A stretch of 16,751 nt of DNA from an uncultured Sphingomonadales bacterium (GTDB lineage: Bacteria > Pseudomonadota > Alphaproteobacteria > Sphingomonadales > Sphingomonadaceae). The notes beneath the pieces were generated by a model. That model saw nothing but the letters and a program-made list of their open reading frames with translations. It searched no databases and was not told the origin of the DNA. The position numbers and the translations under genes are program-made. Numbering within the stretch: the first letter of the stretch is position 1; the number at the start of each line of letters is the position of its first letter. Shown piece by piece: positions 1 through 7,979 of the stretch. The DNA is taken from contig CAJBSR010000057.1 of NCBI GenBank assembly GCA_903958285.1, positions 1 to 16,751 on the forward strand, given 5' to 3'.

Positions 1-932
1 CCGCCTTGGAAAATCGGGATGGTCGTCTGAATGCCGGCGGATGTGGACTTTGCAGACCCCGGGAAGGTGCTGGGCAATGAATTCAAGTAATCGGTATAAG
101 ACGTATCGCCGAAAGCTGAGATCCGCGGCATGCGGGCCGACTTGGCGGAGCCGACGTCATAGCGCGCAGCCTCCCGCGCTTTTGATGCGGCCAGAAGGTC
201 CGGATTGTTTTTCAGCGCGACGGCAACAGCGGTGTCCACGCTGGCAGGCAAATTGGGAAGGACGGGCGGCGTTTCCAGCGCGGACGGTTCCGAACCGACC
301 AGCTGAATGTAGTTTTCCTTGCTGGACACCAGCTGCGCTTCGACCTGCTGGAGCTGCGCTTGAGCAAGGGACAAACGGGCTTCGGATTGCGCCACATCGG
401 TCCGCGTCAAATCCCCCACTTCAAACCGGTCGCGTGTCGCCTCCAGATTGACGCTGAGAACACGGACTTGGGTCTGGTTCAACGACACGATCGATTCGTC
501 GCGGATGACGTCCATATAAGCCGACACGACTGCGCTAAACAGATCAGCCTCTGTTCCGCGCAGATTCGCCTGTCCGGCTTCGACACGGGCCTTTGCGCCC
601 TTTACCGCATTGCGCACGCCGCCACCCAAATAGAGCGGAACAGTGACCCGTGCCCCGCCTGAGAAAATGCGGGAAGGGCGCGCCAGCGATATCGTCGAAT
701 CGTAGATGTTTTCATTGAAGGTGCCGGTTGCCGACACGTCGGGCAGACCATTGGACCGTGCAATCGGCACATTCTCATCATTCGCACGCTGACCGGCACG
801 CGCACCGGTGAGCGTCGGGTTGGACTGATAGGCTTTCCACAAGGCTTCGCGCAGCGTCTCCGCCGTGGCGGGTGTCGCCATCACGAGTACGGCGCCGGTC
901 AGGAGGAGGCTTGTCTTGATCCTGTGGAACAT
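1..932 (-). CDS. TolC-family outer-membrane efflux/type I secretion protein (3' part outside window)
   Basis: The reading frame begins with ATG at 932 on the minus strand and stays open to the left edge, giving about 310 residues of an incomplete protein. Residues 1-24 form a signal peptide (positive MFHRIK, hydrophobic core, ATA before ETLREAL). The mature protein starts with the ETLREALWKAYQSNPTL block typical of TolC-type outer-membrane factors, in which long periplasmic helices form a trimeric exit duct. Further family-like segments are VYLGGGVRNAV-type glycine-rich turns, DRFEVGDLTRTDVAQSEARL, and the second-half repeat VAVALKNNPDLLAASKAREAA. Usual members have about 430-500 residues, so the C-terminal third is missing here. 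It lies 32 bases downstream of the pcm-like gene, very probably in the same operon. TolC family assignment is secure; the partner pump or secretion system cannot be seen. Confidence 0.93.
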   Translation of the reverse strand, partial: MFHRIKTSLLLTGAVLVMATPATAETLREALWKAYQSNPTLTGARAGQRANDENVPIARSNGLPDVSATGTFNENIYDSTISLARPSRIFSGGARVTVPLYLGGGVRNAVKGAKARVEAGQANLRGTEADLFSAVVSAYMDVIRDESIVSLNQTQVRVLSVNLEATRDRFEVGDLTRTDVAQSEARLSLAQAQLQQVEAQLVSSKENYIQLVGSEPSALETPPVLPNLPASVDTAVAVALKNNPDLLAASKAREAARYDVGSAKSARMPRISAFGDTSYTDYLNSLPSTFPGSAKSTSAGIQTTIPIFQG

Positions 933-964
933 CTTCTATCCTTCAAAACGTCGCATCCGGGTGA

Positions 965-1618
965 TTAGAACGCAAAACCCTTGGGCTTGGCAAATCCGGG
1001 GAGGACAACAGCCTCCGCATCCATGATACGATCAAAACCGAGGCTGTCCCCTGCCTTGTACCCGATGACGAGCCGGGTCACGCCATTTTCAACGATAGCA
1101 GCTGCCAATCGACCACCTTGGGCCAATTGGCGGGTCAGGCCGTCGGGAATCTCTTCGACCGCACCGTCGACCAAGATGACGTCAAAGGGCGCGCCTTTGG
1201 TCCAACCCTTGGTCAGATCACCTGACGCGACCGTGACATTGGTCAGGCCCTTGAGCAGCCCCTTGGCAGTGGCGACCAAGCCGGCATCCGATTCGAGCGC
1301 GACAACCGATGCAGCAAGGCTGGCCACAACGGCGGCAGCATAGCCATTGGCTGCGCCCACAATGAGGACCTTGTCTGACGGGCCAATGCCCGCCTCGACA
1401 ATCAGTCGCGCGGTGGCAAGCGGCGGGTTCATGGCGCGGCCCGCGGAAAGCGGCACGGCACGGTCGATATAAGCGGTTGTCCGGCGCTCTGCCGGGACGA
1501 ACGCCTCACGGGCGACCGCTTCAATCGCAGCCGTAACGCGCGGATCATTCACGGCGTTGGTACGAAGCTGGCTTTCAACCATCGCGCGGCGCATGGCCTG
1601 GAAATCTGGATTGCTCAC
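965..1618 (-). CDS. Protein-L-isoaspartate O-methyltransferase-like protein
   Basis: This 217-residue protein is a Rossmann-type SAM methyltransferase resembling the PCMT family, which repairs isoaspartyl residues in damaged proteins. The N-terminal MRRAMVESQLRTNAVNDPRV and the following AREAFVPAERR block are characteristic. The SAM-binding motif I is present but degenerate: VLIVGAANGY (84-93) instead of VLEIGTGSGY, and the usual SQP substrate-site segment reads MNPPLATARL (63-72). Activity on isoaspartate is therefore doubtful. Translation starts at GTG 1618; the ATG at 1620 is followed at once by TGA, and an AGGAG ribosome-binding site (1624-1628) sits six bases before the GTG. It is the first gene of a unit with the TolC-family gene, an arrangement I know from sphingomonads and relatives. 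Confidence 0.88.
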   Translation of the reverse strand: MSNPDFQAMRRAMVESQLRTNAVNDPRVTAAIEAVAREAFVPAERRTTAYIDRAVPLSAGRAMNPPLATARLIVEAGIGPSDKVLIVGAANGYAAAVVASLAASVVALESDAGLVATAKGLLKGLTNVTVASGDLTKGWTKGAPFDVILVDGAVEEIPDGLTRQLAQGGRLAAAIVENGVTRLVIGYKAGDSLGFDRIMDAEAVVLPGFAKPKGFAF

Positions 1619-1639
1619 ATTGGCTCCTGTGGCACAACT

Positions 1640-1662
1640 GTCTTATAGGTGCAATACACCTA
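1640..1662 (-). promoter_or_regulatory. Candidate operator and -10 element for the pcm-tolC operon
   Basis: A perfect inverted repeat TAGGTG-CAATA-CACCTA occupies 1646-1662. On the minus strand it runs directly into TATAAG (1642-1647), a good -10 hexamer about 25 bases before the GTG start of the methyltransferase gene. No convincing -35 hexamer is seen at the right distance. The overlap of repeat and -10 would suit a repressor, but this is inference from layout only. Confidence 0.35.
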
Positions 1663-1731
1663 GGGGTCTCATCTGCTTTAGCCGTCCCTTTTTCCCGCGC
1701 CAAGCCGCAACCCGTTTAATTTCATGCAAGG

Positions 1732-1760
1732 TTGACAGAAGCGGCGGGCCGACGCAGAGA
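1732..1760 (+). promoter_or_regulatory. Possible promoter of tRNA-Cys
   Basis: A perfect TTGACA hexamer at 1732-1737 lies about 40 bases before the mature tRNA 5' end. With the standard 17-base spacer the -10 position would be CAGAGA (1755-1760), which is a poor match. Position and the perfect -35 hexamer support a promoter; the -10 does not. Confidence 0.35.
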
Positions 1761-1779
1761 CGCCCCTCACCGCGAGCGA

Positions 1780-1853
1780 GGCCCGATGGCGGAGTGGTGA
1801 CGCAGAGGACTGCAAATCCTTGCACGCCGGTTCGATTCCGGCTCGGGCCTCCA
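1780..1853 (+). tRNA. tRNA-Cys (anticodon GCA), CCA encoded
   Basis: The 74-base sequence folds as a complete cloverleaf. The acceptor stem GGCCCGA/TCGGGCC pairs over all seven positions, the discriminator is T1850 and CCA (1851-1853) is encoded. The anticodon stem GAGGA/TCCTT includes one G-T pair and its loop CTGCAAA carries GCA at 1812-1814. The T arm GCCGG-TTCGATT-CCGGC is perfect. Anticodon GCA reads cysteine codons. It stands alone between the methyltransferase operon and the receptor gene. Confidence 0.97.
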
Positions 1854-1984
1854 AAAATCCTTCCATTGCTTTTGATCCAGTAGAGATTTCTCGCGTCCCG
1901 TTTCCGCGCCAATATGTCGCTGGGAAGCAAGAGATTTCCCGCAATTTCCATGCTTGAAAGCGCGTTTCGGGAGGATGGTGCCCC

Positions 1985-2019
1985 CTCAACAACCCCTCTC
2001 AATTTTGGCGGTTGTTGAG
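1985..2019. repeat. 10-bp inverted repeat upstream of the TonB-dependent receptor gene
   Basis: CTCAACAACC (1985-1994) is repeated perfectly inverted as GGTTGTTGAG (2010-2019), with a 15-base spacer. It lies about 90 bases before the receptor start in the 252-base gap that follows tRNA-Cys. The arm centres are 25 bases apart. It could be a regulator-binding site or a hairpin in the leader RNA. No T-rich tract follows, so it is unlikely to be a terminator. Nothing else recognisable lies in this gap except the receptor's ribosome-binding site. Confidence 0.55.
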
Positions 2020-2105
2020 TGCAAACTGTTCGCTCAGTCTCTCCCATACCAGACGTAAGTGGTCGGCAGTCGCTGCACAGGCCCACTGGATCGGGAGGAG
2101 AGGTT

Positions 2106-4472
2106 ATGTACAGATCAACGATCGGACTCGTTTCTTTTGGCGCCATGGCGCTTGCGATGACAGCGCCCGCACTGGCGCAGGACGCGCCCGCCGAGGGCGA
2201 TGACGGCGGCATTCGCGAAATTGTTGTAACGGCACAGAAGCGTGCGGAAAGCTCGCAGTCCGTGCCTGTCGCCATTTCCGCACTGGACGCCAAAGCGCTT
2301 GATAGCGGGATGGTTCAGGATATCCGCGATGTGGCGGGGCGCGTCCCCAGCCTCGTGATCGACAGCGTTTCGGCAGGGCCGAGCGCAGCTGCCATTTCCA
2401 TCCGCGGCATTTCGTTTGAAGACATTGAAAAGAGCTTCGATCCGACAGTGGGCGTGGTCGTCGATGGCGTGTTCATCGGCACCAACACCGGCCAGTTGCT
2501 GGATAGTTTCGATCTGGAAAGCCTTCAGGTGCTGCGCGGGCCGCAGGGGACCTTGTTCGGTCGCAACACGATTGGCGGCGTCATCGAAGTAAAGCGCACC
2601 TCACCCACCGAAGAGGCAGGTGTGAAAGGCCGCGTATCGCTCGCACGCTTTGGCACGGAACAAGGACGGTTGGTTGTCAACAGCGGTAAGCTCGGCAATT
2701 TCATCGCGCTCAAGGCCTTTGGATATTATGACAAGACCGACGGCTTCGTCGACAATCTGAGCCTTGGCGGCAAGGCCGGCCGCTACAAAACGCTGAGCGG
2801 CGGCGTGACTGCGCTGATCGAGCCGGGCGGCGCCCTGAAAGCAGAAATCACCTATGAACACACGCGTGAACGCGGCGAGACCGTCTCGATTCCGCAATCG
2901 TCGAGCAGCGATATCATCTGTCTCGCCGCTGGGGTTCCGGGCTTTTCGCCGGTGGCCGAATGCAACCGCTTCGCCGGTCCAGACCGCGGCGTTGGCGGCA
3001 CGTACCAGCGTGCGCCCAACGACGTCACCAACGATACAGACGCGGTGACCGGCAATCTCGAATGGACTCTGAGCGACAATCTGACCTTGTTCTCGGTCAC
3101 CGGCTATCGCACCAATAGCGAAAATGTTGCCCAAGATTTCGACGGCAGCTCCGCCGATTTCTTCGCGACGCGCCGCATCCAGAAATTCCATCAGTTCAGC
3201 CAAGAACTTCGCTTGGTCGCTGATTTGAGCGATTCGGTGAACCTGCTCTTGGGCGGCTATTATTATGACAGCGGCTACAAGTTGGATCAGTTCACCCGCC
3301 TTGGCCCCGTGCCCTCGGGATCGCCCACAGGGGCGACGCTGCGCGCTTTTGTCGACAGCAATTCGCAATCCTATGCAGGCTTTGCCGACGTCCAGTTCAA
3401 GGTCAGCGACAAGCTCAAACTGTCGCTCGGCAGCCGCTATACGCGGGACAAGAAGTCGATCTTCAACAACTATGGCCAGGTGGTCGGCCTTGTTGAGCTG
3501 AGCCAGCCGACGTTCGATGGCAAATCCTGCGTCCGCGTGACCGGCGTGTTCCCGCCAGCAGCAGGTCCACTTGCCGGCCTGCCAACCTATGGGGCTGCCA
3601 ACAATTGTTCCGGGGACGCCTCGTTCGGCAAATTCACGTACCGCGCCAATGCCACATATGAAATTGGCGACAGGAAGTATCTCTACGCGTCCTTCTCGAC
3701 AGGCTTCCGCTCGGGCGGCTTTAACGGTCGCGCGGCCTCTCCAACCTCGCTTGGGCCATATTTCCCTGAAACGGTGAACAGCTATGAAGTGGGGCTCAAG
3801 GCCGACTGGCTTGACCGCACTTTGCGCACGAATATCGCGCTCTTCCAGACAGACTATAACAACAAGCAGGAAGAGGTCGTCCAGCCGTCACCGCCGGGTG
3901 CCGCGCAGCCTCAGGAAACGGTGGTGCAGAACGCTGCCTCGGCCAAAATCCGGGGTGCCGAATTCGAAGTGACCGCACAGCCTTCCAAGGAAGTGAGCTT
4001 CACCGCGTCATTGAGTTTGCTTGATGCCAAATATGGCAGCTATCGCAACGATCTGAACGGCGACAACATCAAAGATGACGTCTCGACACTAACGTTGCGC
4101 CGCGCGCCACGCGTCCAATTCTCGACCGGTGCGAACTATTCGCGCGAGATGGATTCGGGCCGGTTTGACGTCAACACCCTGCTGCGCTTCCAGAGCAAGA
4201 TCGCAACCTGCATCGTGCCGAACCGGCCAATTGTTCTGGGGGCTGTAACCAATGATCTGCGTTGCATCACCAAGGATCGGGAAAACCTCTCTGCGCAGAT
4301 CGGTTATACCCACTTCCTTGGTGGCTCCAGTGAAGTCAGCATCTCAGCGTTCGGGCGGAACCTCACCAATGTCCGCGACATCATGTCGCAGCTTCCGGTG
4401 GCCGGTCTGTTCTCCTTCGCCTCAGCGATTGAACCGCGGACCTTTGGGATAGAATTGGGCTTCAAATTCTGA
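2106..4472 (+). CDS. TonB-dependent outer-membrane receptor
   Basis: This 788-residue protein is an outer-membrane gated barrel that takes up a ligand using TonB/ExbBD energy. The start at ATG 2106 is chosen because GGAGGAG lies just upstream and a clear signal peptide follows (MYRSTIGLVSFGAMALAM...PALAQ, cut before DAPAEG); an open upstream extension to 2019 lacks these. After the signal come the TonB-box-like EIVVTAQKR, then the plug domain with the signature LQVLRGPQGTLFGRNTIGGV, then a long barrel rich in aromatic/Gly/Asn strands, e.g. YLYASFSTGFRSGGFNG, ending in a terminal Phe (FGIELGFKF). There is no N-terminal STN signalling domain, so it should not drive an anti-sigma cascade. In sphingomonads such receptors often accompany catabolic clusters for hydrophobic or aromatic compounds; the ligand here is unknown. 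It appears to form its own transcript. Confidence 0.95.
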   Translation: MYRSTIGLVSFGAMALAMTAPALAQDAPAEGDDGGIREIVVTAQKRAESSQSVPVAISALDAKALDSGMVQDIRDVAGRVPSLVIDSVSAGPSAAAISIRGISFEDIEKSFDPTVGVVVDGVFIGTNTGQLLDSFDLESLQVLRGPQGTLFGRNTIGGVIEVKRTSPTEEAGVKGRVSLARFGTEQGRLVVNSGKLGNFIALKAFGYYDKTDGFVDNLSLGGKAGRYKTLSGGVTALIEPGGALKAEITYEHTRERGETVSIPQSSSSDIICLAAGVPGFSPVAECNRFAGPDRGVGGTYQRAPNDVTNDTDAVTGNLEWTLSDNLTLFSVTGYRTNSENVAQDFDGSSADFFATRRIQKFHQFSQELRLVADLSDSVNLLLGGYYYDSGYKLDQFTRLGPVPSGSPTGATLRAFVDSNSQSYAGFADVQFKVSDKLKLSLGSRYTRDKKSIFNNYGQVVGLVELSQPTFDGKSCVRVTGVFPPAAGPLAGLPTYGAANNCSGDASFGKFTYRANATYEIGDRKYLYASFSTGFRSGGFNGRAASPTSLGPYFPETVNSYEVGLKADWLDRTLRTNIALFQTDYNNKQEEVVQPSPPGAAQPQETVVQNAASAKIRGAEFEVTAQPSKEVSFTASLSLLDAKYGSYRNDLNGDNIKDDVSTLTLRRAPRVQFSTGANYSREMDSGRFDVNTLLRFQSKIATCIVPNRPIVLGAVTNDLRCITKDRENLSAQIGYTHFLGGSSEVSISAFGRNLTNVRDIMSQLPVAGLFSFASAIEPRTFGIELGFKF

Positions 4473-4493
4473 TGTCCATTTAAACGGGGGGTG

Positions 4494-4519
4494 TGCGCCG
4501 TCGGGAAACCGGCGGCGCA
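4494..4519 (+). terminator. Strong stem-loop terminator after the receptor gene
   Basis: TGCGCCGTCGG (4494-4504) pairs with CCGGCGGCGCA (4509-4519) over 11 positions including one T-G pair, closed by a GAAA tetraloop (GNRA type). A short pyrimidine/T-rich tail TCTCTTTAT follows. It begins 21 bases after the receptor stop codon. The T tract is interrupted, so termination may be partial, and the next gene starts only 34 bases beyond the stem. Confidence 0.75.
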
Positions 4520-4553
4520 TCTCTTTATGTGACGCTAAAGAAAGTGCATTTGA

Positions 4554-5552
4554 ATGACCCTGGCTCGTCAATGGCTGCTCAATGATCATCCTCGCGGCAG
4601 GCCGATCGAAGACAATGACCTCAAGCTGGTTGAAACACGCCTCAACGCCCCGGCACCGGGACAGATGCTCCTTCGGACCCTCTATCTTGGATTTGATCCA
4701 GCGCAGAAGGGCTGGATGGAGAATGTGGCGGACTATGTCGCGCCGATGGCGATTGGCGATGTCATGCGCGGGTCCGCTATTCTTGAAGTGATTGAATCGA
4801 ACGGCGGGCGCTTTCCTGTCGGCGAACTGGTGGCGGGCACCTCGGTCTGGTCAGACTATGTGGTGCATGACGGCGAAGGGCTAACCCTGTGTGAGCCGGA
4901 GCTGCCGCCTACAGCAATGCTCTCAATTCTTGGCACGACCGGCATGACCGCCTGGTGCGGCCTTTTCAAAATCGGAAAACCCGTTCCCGGAGACGTCGTC
5001 CTTGTCTCAGGCGCGGCGGGGGCCACAGGGTCCATCGTGGGGCAGCTCGCCAAGATCGCAGGCTGCAAGGTCATTGGCATCGCGGGCGGCGCCGAAAAAT
5101 GCGCCTGGCTTTGCGAAGAGGCCGGATATGACCATGCGATTGACTATAAGGCCGGGCCGATCCGCAGCCAGATAAAGGAATTGGCACCGGGCGGCGTCAA
5201 CGTCATTTTCGACAATGTCGGCGGCAAGATCCTGAACGACATGCTGGGCCAGATTGCCACGCACGCCCGCGTTGTCATTTGCGGGGGCATCAGCCGTTAT
5301 GAAACCGGGACTTTACCGGCCGGGCCCGAAAATTATTTTAACCTGGTCTTCCGACGCGCCACGATGACCGGGTTTATCGTGATTGATTGGAACGCAGAAT
5401 TCCCCGCGATCCGCAAGCGGATGGTTTCCCTGATCAACGAGGGTCGCCTCGCTTATCGCGAAGATATTCAGCAGGGCTTTGAGGCGGCGCCCGCCACGCT
5501 CCAGCGCCTGTTTTCCGGTGCCAACCGGGGCAAGCAACTGTTGAAGCTTTAA
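4554..5552 (+). CDS. MDR-family NADPH-dependent enone/quinone-type oxidoreductase
   Basis: The 332-residue protein is a medium-chain dehydrogenase/reductase of the zinc-independent leukotriene B4 dehydrogenase/prostaglandin reductase/CurA branch, which reduces the double bond of alpha,beta-unsaturated ketones with NADPH. Evidence: the start MTLARQWLLNDHPRGRP, the DPAQKGWM segment near residue 50, the SILGTTGMTAWCGL block (about 124-137), the dinucleotide loop SGAAGATGSIVGQLA (from S152), the FDNVGGKILNDML segment and the C-terminal NRGKQLLKL. Zinc-binding cysteines of alcohol dehydrogenases are not present in a recognisable pattern. ATG 4554 has a weak purine-rich upstream region. The next gene starts three bases after its stop, so the two are cotranscribed. 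The substrate is unknown; an unsaturated ring ketone or enone intermediate would fit the neighbours. Confidence 0.9.
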   Translation: MTLARQWLLNDHPRGRPIEDNDLKLVETRLNAPAPGQMLLRTLYLGFDPAQKGWMENVADYVAPMAIGDVMRGSAILEVIESNGGRFPVGELVAGTSVWSDYVVHDGEGLTLCEPELPPTAMLSILGTTGMTAWCGLFKIGKPVPGDVVLVSGAAGATGSIVGQLAKIAGCKVIGIAGGAEKCAWLCEEAGYDHAIDYKAGPIRSQIKELAPGGVNVIFDNVGGKILNDMLGQIATHARVVICGGISRYETGTLPAGPENYFNLVFRRATMTGFIVIDWNAEFPAIRKRMVSLINEGRLAYREDIQQGFEAAPATLQRLFSGANRGKQLLKL

Positions 5553-5555
5553 GCC

Positions 5556-7166
5556 ATGGCCGACCTCAACTATGTGCCTCGCCACCTGACGCGCTACGCA
5601 GATGGCGACTATTGGTCAAACCTGACCATTGGGGATCGCGCCCGGAAATGGGCCGACAAGACGCCCGATACGGTTGTATTTCTGGGCGATCCTGCTCAGC
5701 CGACCTATGCCAGCCTGCTGCAGGACGCAGAAGCCTTGGCACGTGCACTTGGCTCCTTTGGCCTGCATCCGGGTGATGTCATCAGTTTCCAGCTGCCCAA
5801 CTGGGTGGAAGCCTGTGTGATCAATCTGGCGGCGAGCCTAGGCGGATACGTCATCAATCCAATTGTCCCGATCTACCGGGATGCCGAAGTGCTGCAAATG
5901 CTCTGCGACAGCGCATCGAAGGCCTTCTTCGTCGCCGAGCGCTTCAGAAACACTGATTTTTCGGCGATGGTTGATCGTCTCCGCCCGAATCTGCCGGCGC
6001 TGCAGCATGTCATCTATGTCCGCTCAACTGAGCGCGCACCCAATTATGCCGATCTGATCGAGCTTGGCCGGTCGCTGCGTCAGGATCTGCCCAACGTCGA
6101 TGCCCGTCAGGTTAAACTGCTCCTGTACACCTCAGGGACGACAGGGCGCCCGAAAGGCGTTCTCCACTCGCACAACAGCCTTGATCGCGTTGCGCAGACG
6201 AGCTTTCGCCATAGCGGGGTGGGCGGGGTGGATGTGACGCTGATGCCGTCGCCGGTCACACATATCAGCGGCTATAGCGGCGGCCTCGAAAAGCCGTTTG
6301 CCGTCGGCTCGCGCACCGTGCTGATGGAGAGCTGGAATGCCGATGCGGCAGTTGATCTCATTGACCAGTACAAGGTGACGTCCACTGTGGCGGCCACCCC
6401 CTTTCTTCAGGAACTTTGCGATGCCGCAGCTGCAAAGGGCAGCCGTCTTGAAAGCTTCCGGCGCTTTGCCTGTGGCGGGGCGGCGGTTCCAGCTGAGTTG
6501 GTGCGCACGGCCAATCAGCGGCTCAAACACCCGTGCGCTTTCCGCGTTTACGGCAGTTCTGAAGTGCCGCTGGCAACGCAGGGCTATTTGCCTGAAACCG
6601 ACGCGGAGCTCGCCGCTGTCAGCGACGGACAGGCCATTGATTATGATCTGCTGATTGTCGACGATGAGGGGCTCCCCGTTGAACCAATGATCGACGGAGA
6701 AATCCTCGCGCGGGGACCGTCCATGTTCCTTGGCTATCTTGATCCGGAGCACACGCGAGAGGCCATCACGGAGGATGGCTATTTCCGCACAGGAGATATC
6801 GGCCATCTGACGCCAACCGGAGCGCTCGTCATAACCGGGCGAAAGAAGGATCTGATCATTCGCGGTGGGGAGAATATTAGCGCGAAGGAAATCGAAGACG
6901 TCCTCCACCAACACCCTGCCATCCGCGAAGCGGCAGTCGTGTCGATGCCGCACCCCCGGCTGGGGGAGGGCATCTGCGCCTTTGTGATTGCAGCAGACGA
7001 CACGGCACCGACCTTTGATGACCTGGCCGCATTCGTGCATGGCGCAGGCCTTGCGCGGCAGAAATGCCCCGAGCACGTCGAGTTTGTCGCTGAACTGCCG
7101 CGCACGGCCTCCGGCAAAATCCGCAAAGACCAGTTGCGCGAAACGATCCGAAAGATTCTGGCTTAG
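5556..7166 (+). CDS. AMP-forming acyl-CoA synthetase/ligase
   Basis: This 536-residue ANL-superfamily enzyme activates a carboxylic acid with ATP and transfers it to CoA. All core motifs are present: the P-loop TSGTTGRPKG (192-201), YGSSE (332-336), the ribose-binding YFRTGDIG (Asp 414), the hinge GRKKDLIIRGGENISAKEIE, and the C-terminal catalytic lysine in RTASGKIRKDQ (K521). Length is normal. The sequence reminds me of cyclohexanecarboxylate/medium-chain acyl-CoA ligases more than of long-chain ones, but the substrate cannot be read from it. It follows the MDR gene after three bases and converges on an SDR gene with only ten bases between stop codons. It presumably feeds a carboxylated intermediate into beta-oxidation-like steps. 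Confidence 0.93.
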   Translation: MADLNYVPRHLTRYADGDYWSNLTIGDRARKWADKTPDTVVFLGDPAQPTYASLLQDAEALARALGSFGLHPGDVISFQLPNWVEACVINLAASLGGYVINPIVPIYRDAEVLQMLCDSASKAFFVAERFRNTDFSAMVDRLRPNLPALQHVIYVRSTERAPNYADLIELGRSLRQDLPNVDARQVKLLLYTSGTTGRPKGVLHSHNSLDRVAQTSFRHSGVGGVDVTLMPSPVTHISGYSGGLEKPFAVGSRTVLMESWNADAAVDLIDQYKVTSTVAATPFLQELCDAAAAKGSRLESFRRFACGGAAVPAELVRTANQRLKHPCAFRVYGSSEVPLATQGYLPETDAELAAVSDGQAIDYDLLIVDDEGLPVEPMIDGEILARGPSMFLGYLDPEHTREAITEDGYFRTGDIGHLTPTGALVITGRKKDLIIRGGENISAKEIEDVLHQHPAIREAAVVSMPHPRLGEGICAFVIAADDTAPTFDDLAAFVHGAGLARQKCPEHVEFVAELPRTASGKIRKDQLRETIRKILA

Positions 7167-7176
7167 AGCTTTCCTG

Positions 7177-7974
7177 CTACTGGGCTTGCGCGCCCATCGC
7201 TGCGACGACTGAGGCACTAATTTCTTCCGGACGCGGGTTGCGCCGCAAGGTCAAACCGCCATTCACCTGAAAATTCTGGCCGGTCATGAAGCATTCGTCG
7301 CTGCTGACCCAGACGGCCGTGCGGGCAATGTCTTCCGATGTGTTGAGCCGCCCGAGGGGATACTCCTTCACAAAGGCGTCCGCGAGACCCGGCGTTGCGA
7401 AGGCCTGCGATGTCATCGGGCTATCCGTGAAGCCGGGCGAGAGGATATTGGCACGGATACCCTGCGGCCCATATTGGTTGGCGACGCAGCGGATCAGCGC
7501 CTCGCTGCCGGCCTTGGTGCCGATATAGGCGGCATGATCATCAATGATGCACTGCGTTGTCGCCGAGGAAATCTGGATGAGGGAGCCGCCGTTCGGCATG
7601 GCGCGGACAAAGGCGCTCAAGAAATAATGCACGCCTTTGAACTGGAGGGCGACCATCTGTTCAAGTTCGTCCTCGGTCACGTCATGCAGATTTTTGAGCA
7701 GGCCCCATCCGGTCGCGTTGACCGCAATATCGACCTTGCCGTGGCGCGCGACAGTTTCAGCAGCGAGGGCCTCGACGTCGGTTTTCTTGGTGATGTCGCA
7801 CGCCAACCAATCGCCCCCGATCGTCTCGGCGCAGCGTTTGAGCTCGTCCGCATTCCGCCCGGCCACCACCGTTTTTGCACCCGCTAGAGCAAAGGCACGG
7901 GCGATATGCTGGCCCATATTGTCGGCACCGGCAGCACCGATCACGACGGCAACTTTTCCTGCAAGATTGGCCAT
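7177..7974 (-). CDS. Short-chain dehydrogenase/reductase (SDR), last gene of a three-gene operon
   Basis: The 265-residue protein has an SDR Rossmann fold: the cofactor loop VVIGAAGADNMGQHIA (10-25, a widened Gly motif), AGR at 38-40, CDI at 59-61, and NATG (86-89) in place of NNAG. Catalytic Ser137, Tyr150 and Lys154 are present in QISSATT and YIGTK. The tetrad Asn position reads LQFKG (Gln111), a deviation. The C-terminal DECFMTGQNFQVNGGLTL is the family's usual end. AGR after beta-2 would suit NADP, but that is only a hint. It starts five bases after the ABM gene. It probably oxidises or reduces a hydroxyl/keto group of a catabolic intermediate; about 15 residues after the core (PRPEEISASVVAAMGAQAQ) are an uncommon tail. 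Confidence 0.92.
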   Translation of the reverse strand: MANLAGKVAVVIGAAGADNMGQHIARAFALAGAKTVVAGRNADELKRCAETIGGDWLACDITKKTDVEALAAETVARHGKVDIAVNATGWGLLKNLHDVTEDELEQMVALQFKGVHYFLSAFVRAMPNGGSLIQISSATTQCIIDDHAAYIGTKAGSEALIRCVANQYGPQGIRANILSPGFTDSPMTSQAFATPGLADAFVKEYPLGRLNTSEDIARTAVWVSSDECFMTGQNFQVNGGLTLRRNPRPEEISASVVAAMGAQAQ

Positions 7975-7979
7975 TGGTG

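Noticed and set aside
41..662. Overlapping plus-strand open frames at the left end
   Set aside because: The minus strand carries a continuous TolC-family reading frame with signal peptide, so these are shadows.
1643..2293. Minus-strand open frame of 216 codons across tRNA-Cys and the receptor start
   Set aside because: It crosses the tRNA gene and the receptor signal peptide, and its composition shows no protein family.
2601..3368. Minus-strand open frame of 255 codons inside the receptor gene
   Set aside because: It is antisense to clear beta-barrel coding sequence and has no domain or start context.
7181..7196. Small inverted repeat TGGGC-N6-GCCCA near the convergent ligase/SDR stops
   Set aside because: Only a five-base stem, located in the SDR coding sequence and without a T tract; too weak to call a terminator.
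6132..7217. Long minus-strand open frame of 361 codons opposite the acyl-CoA ligase
   Set aside because: It lies wholly against a ligase with all ANL motifs and has no recognisable domain; GC-rich coding DNA often leaves open antisense frames.
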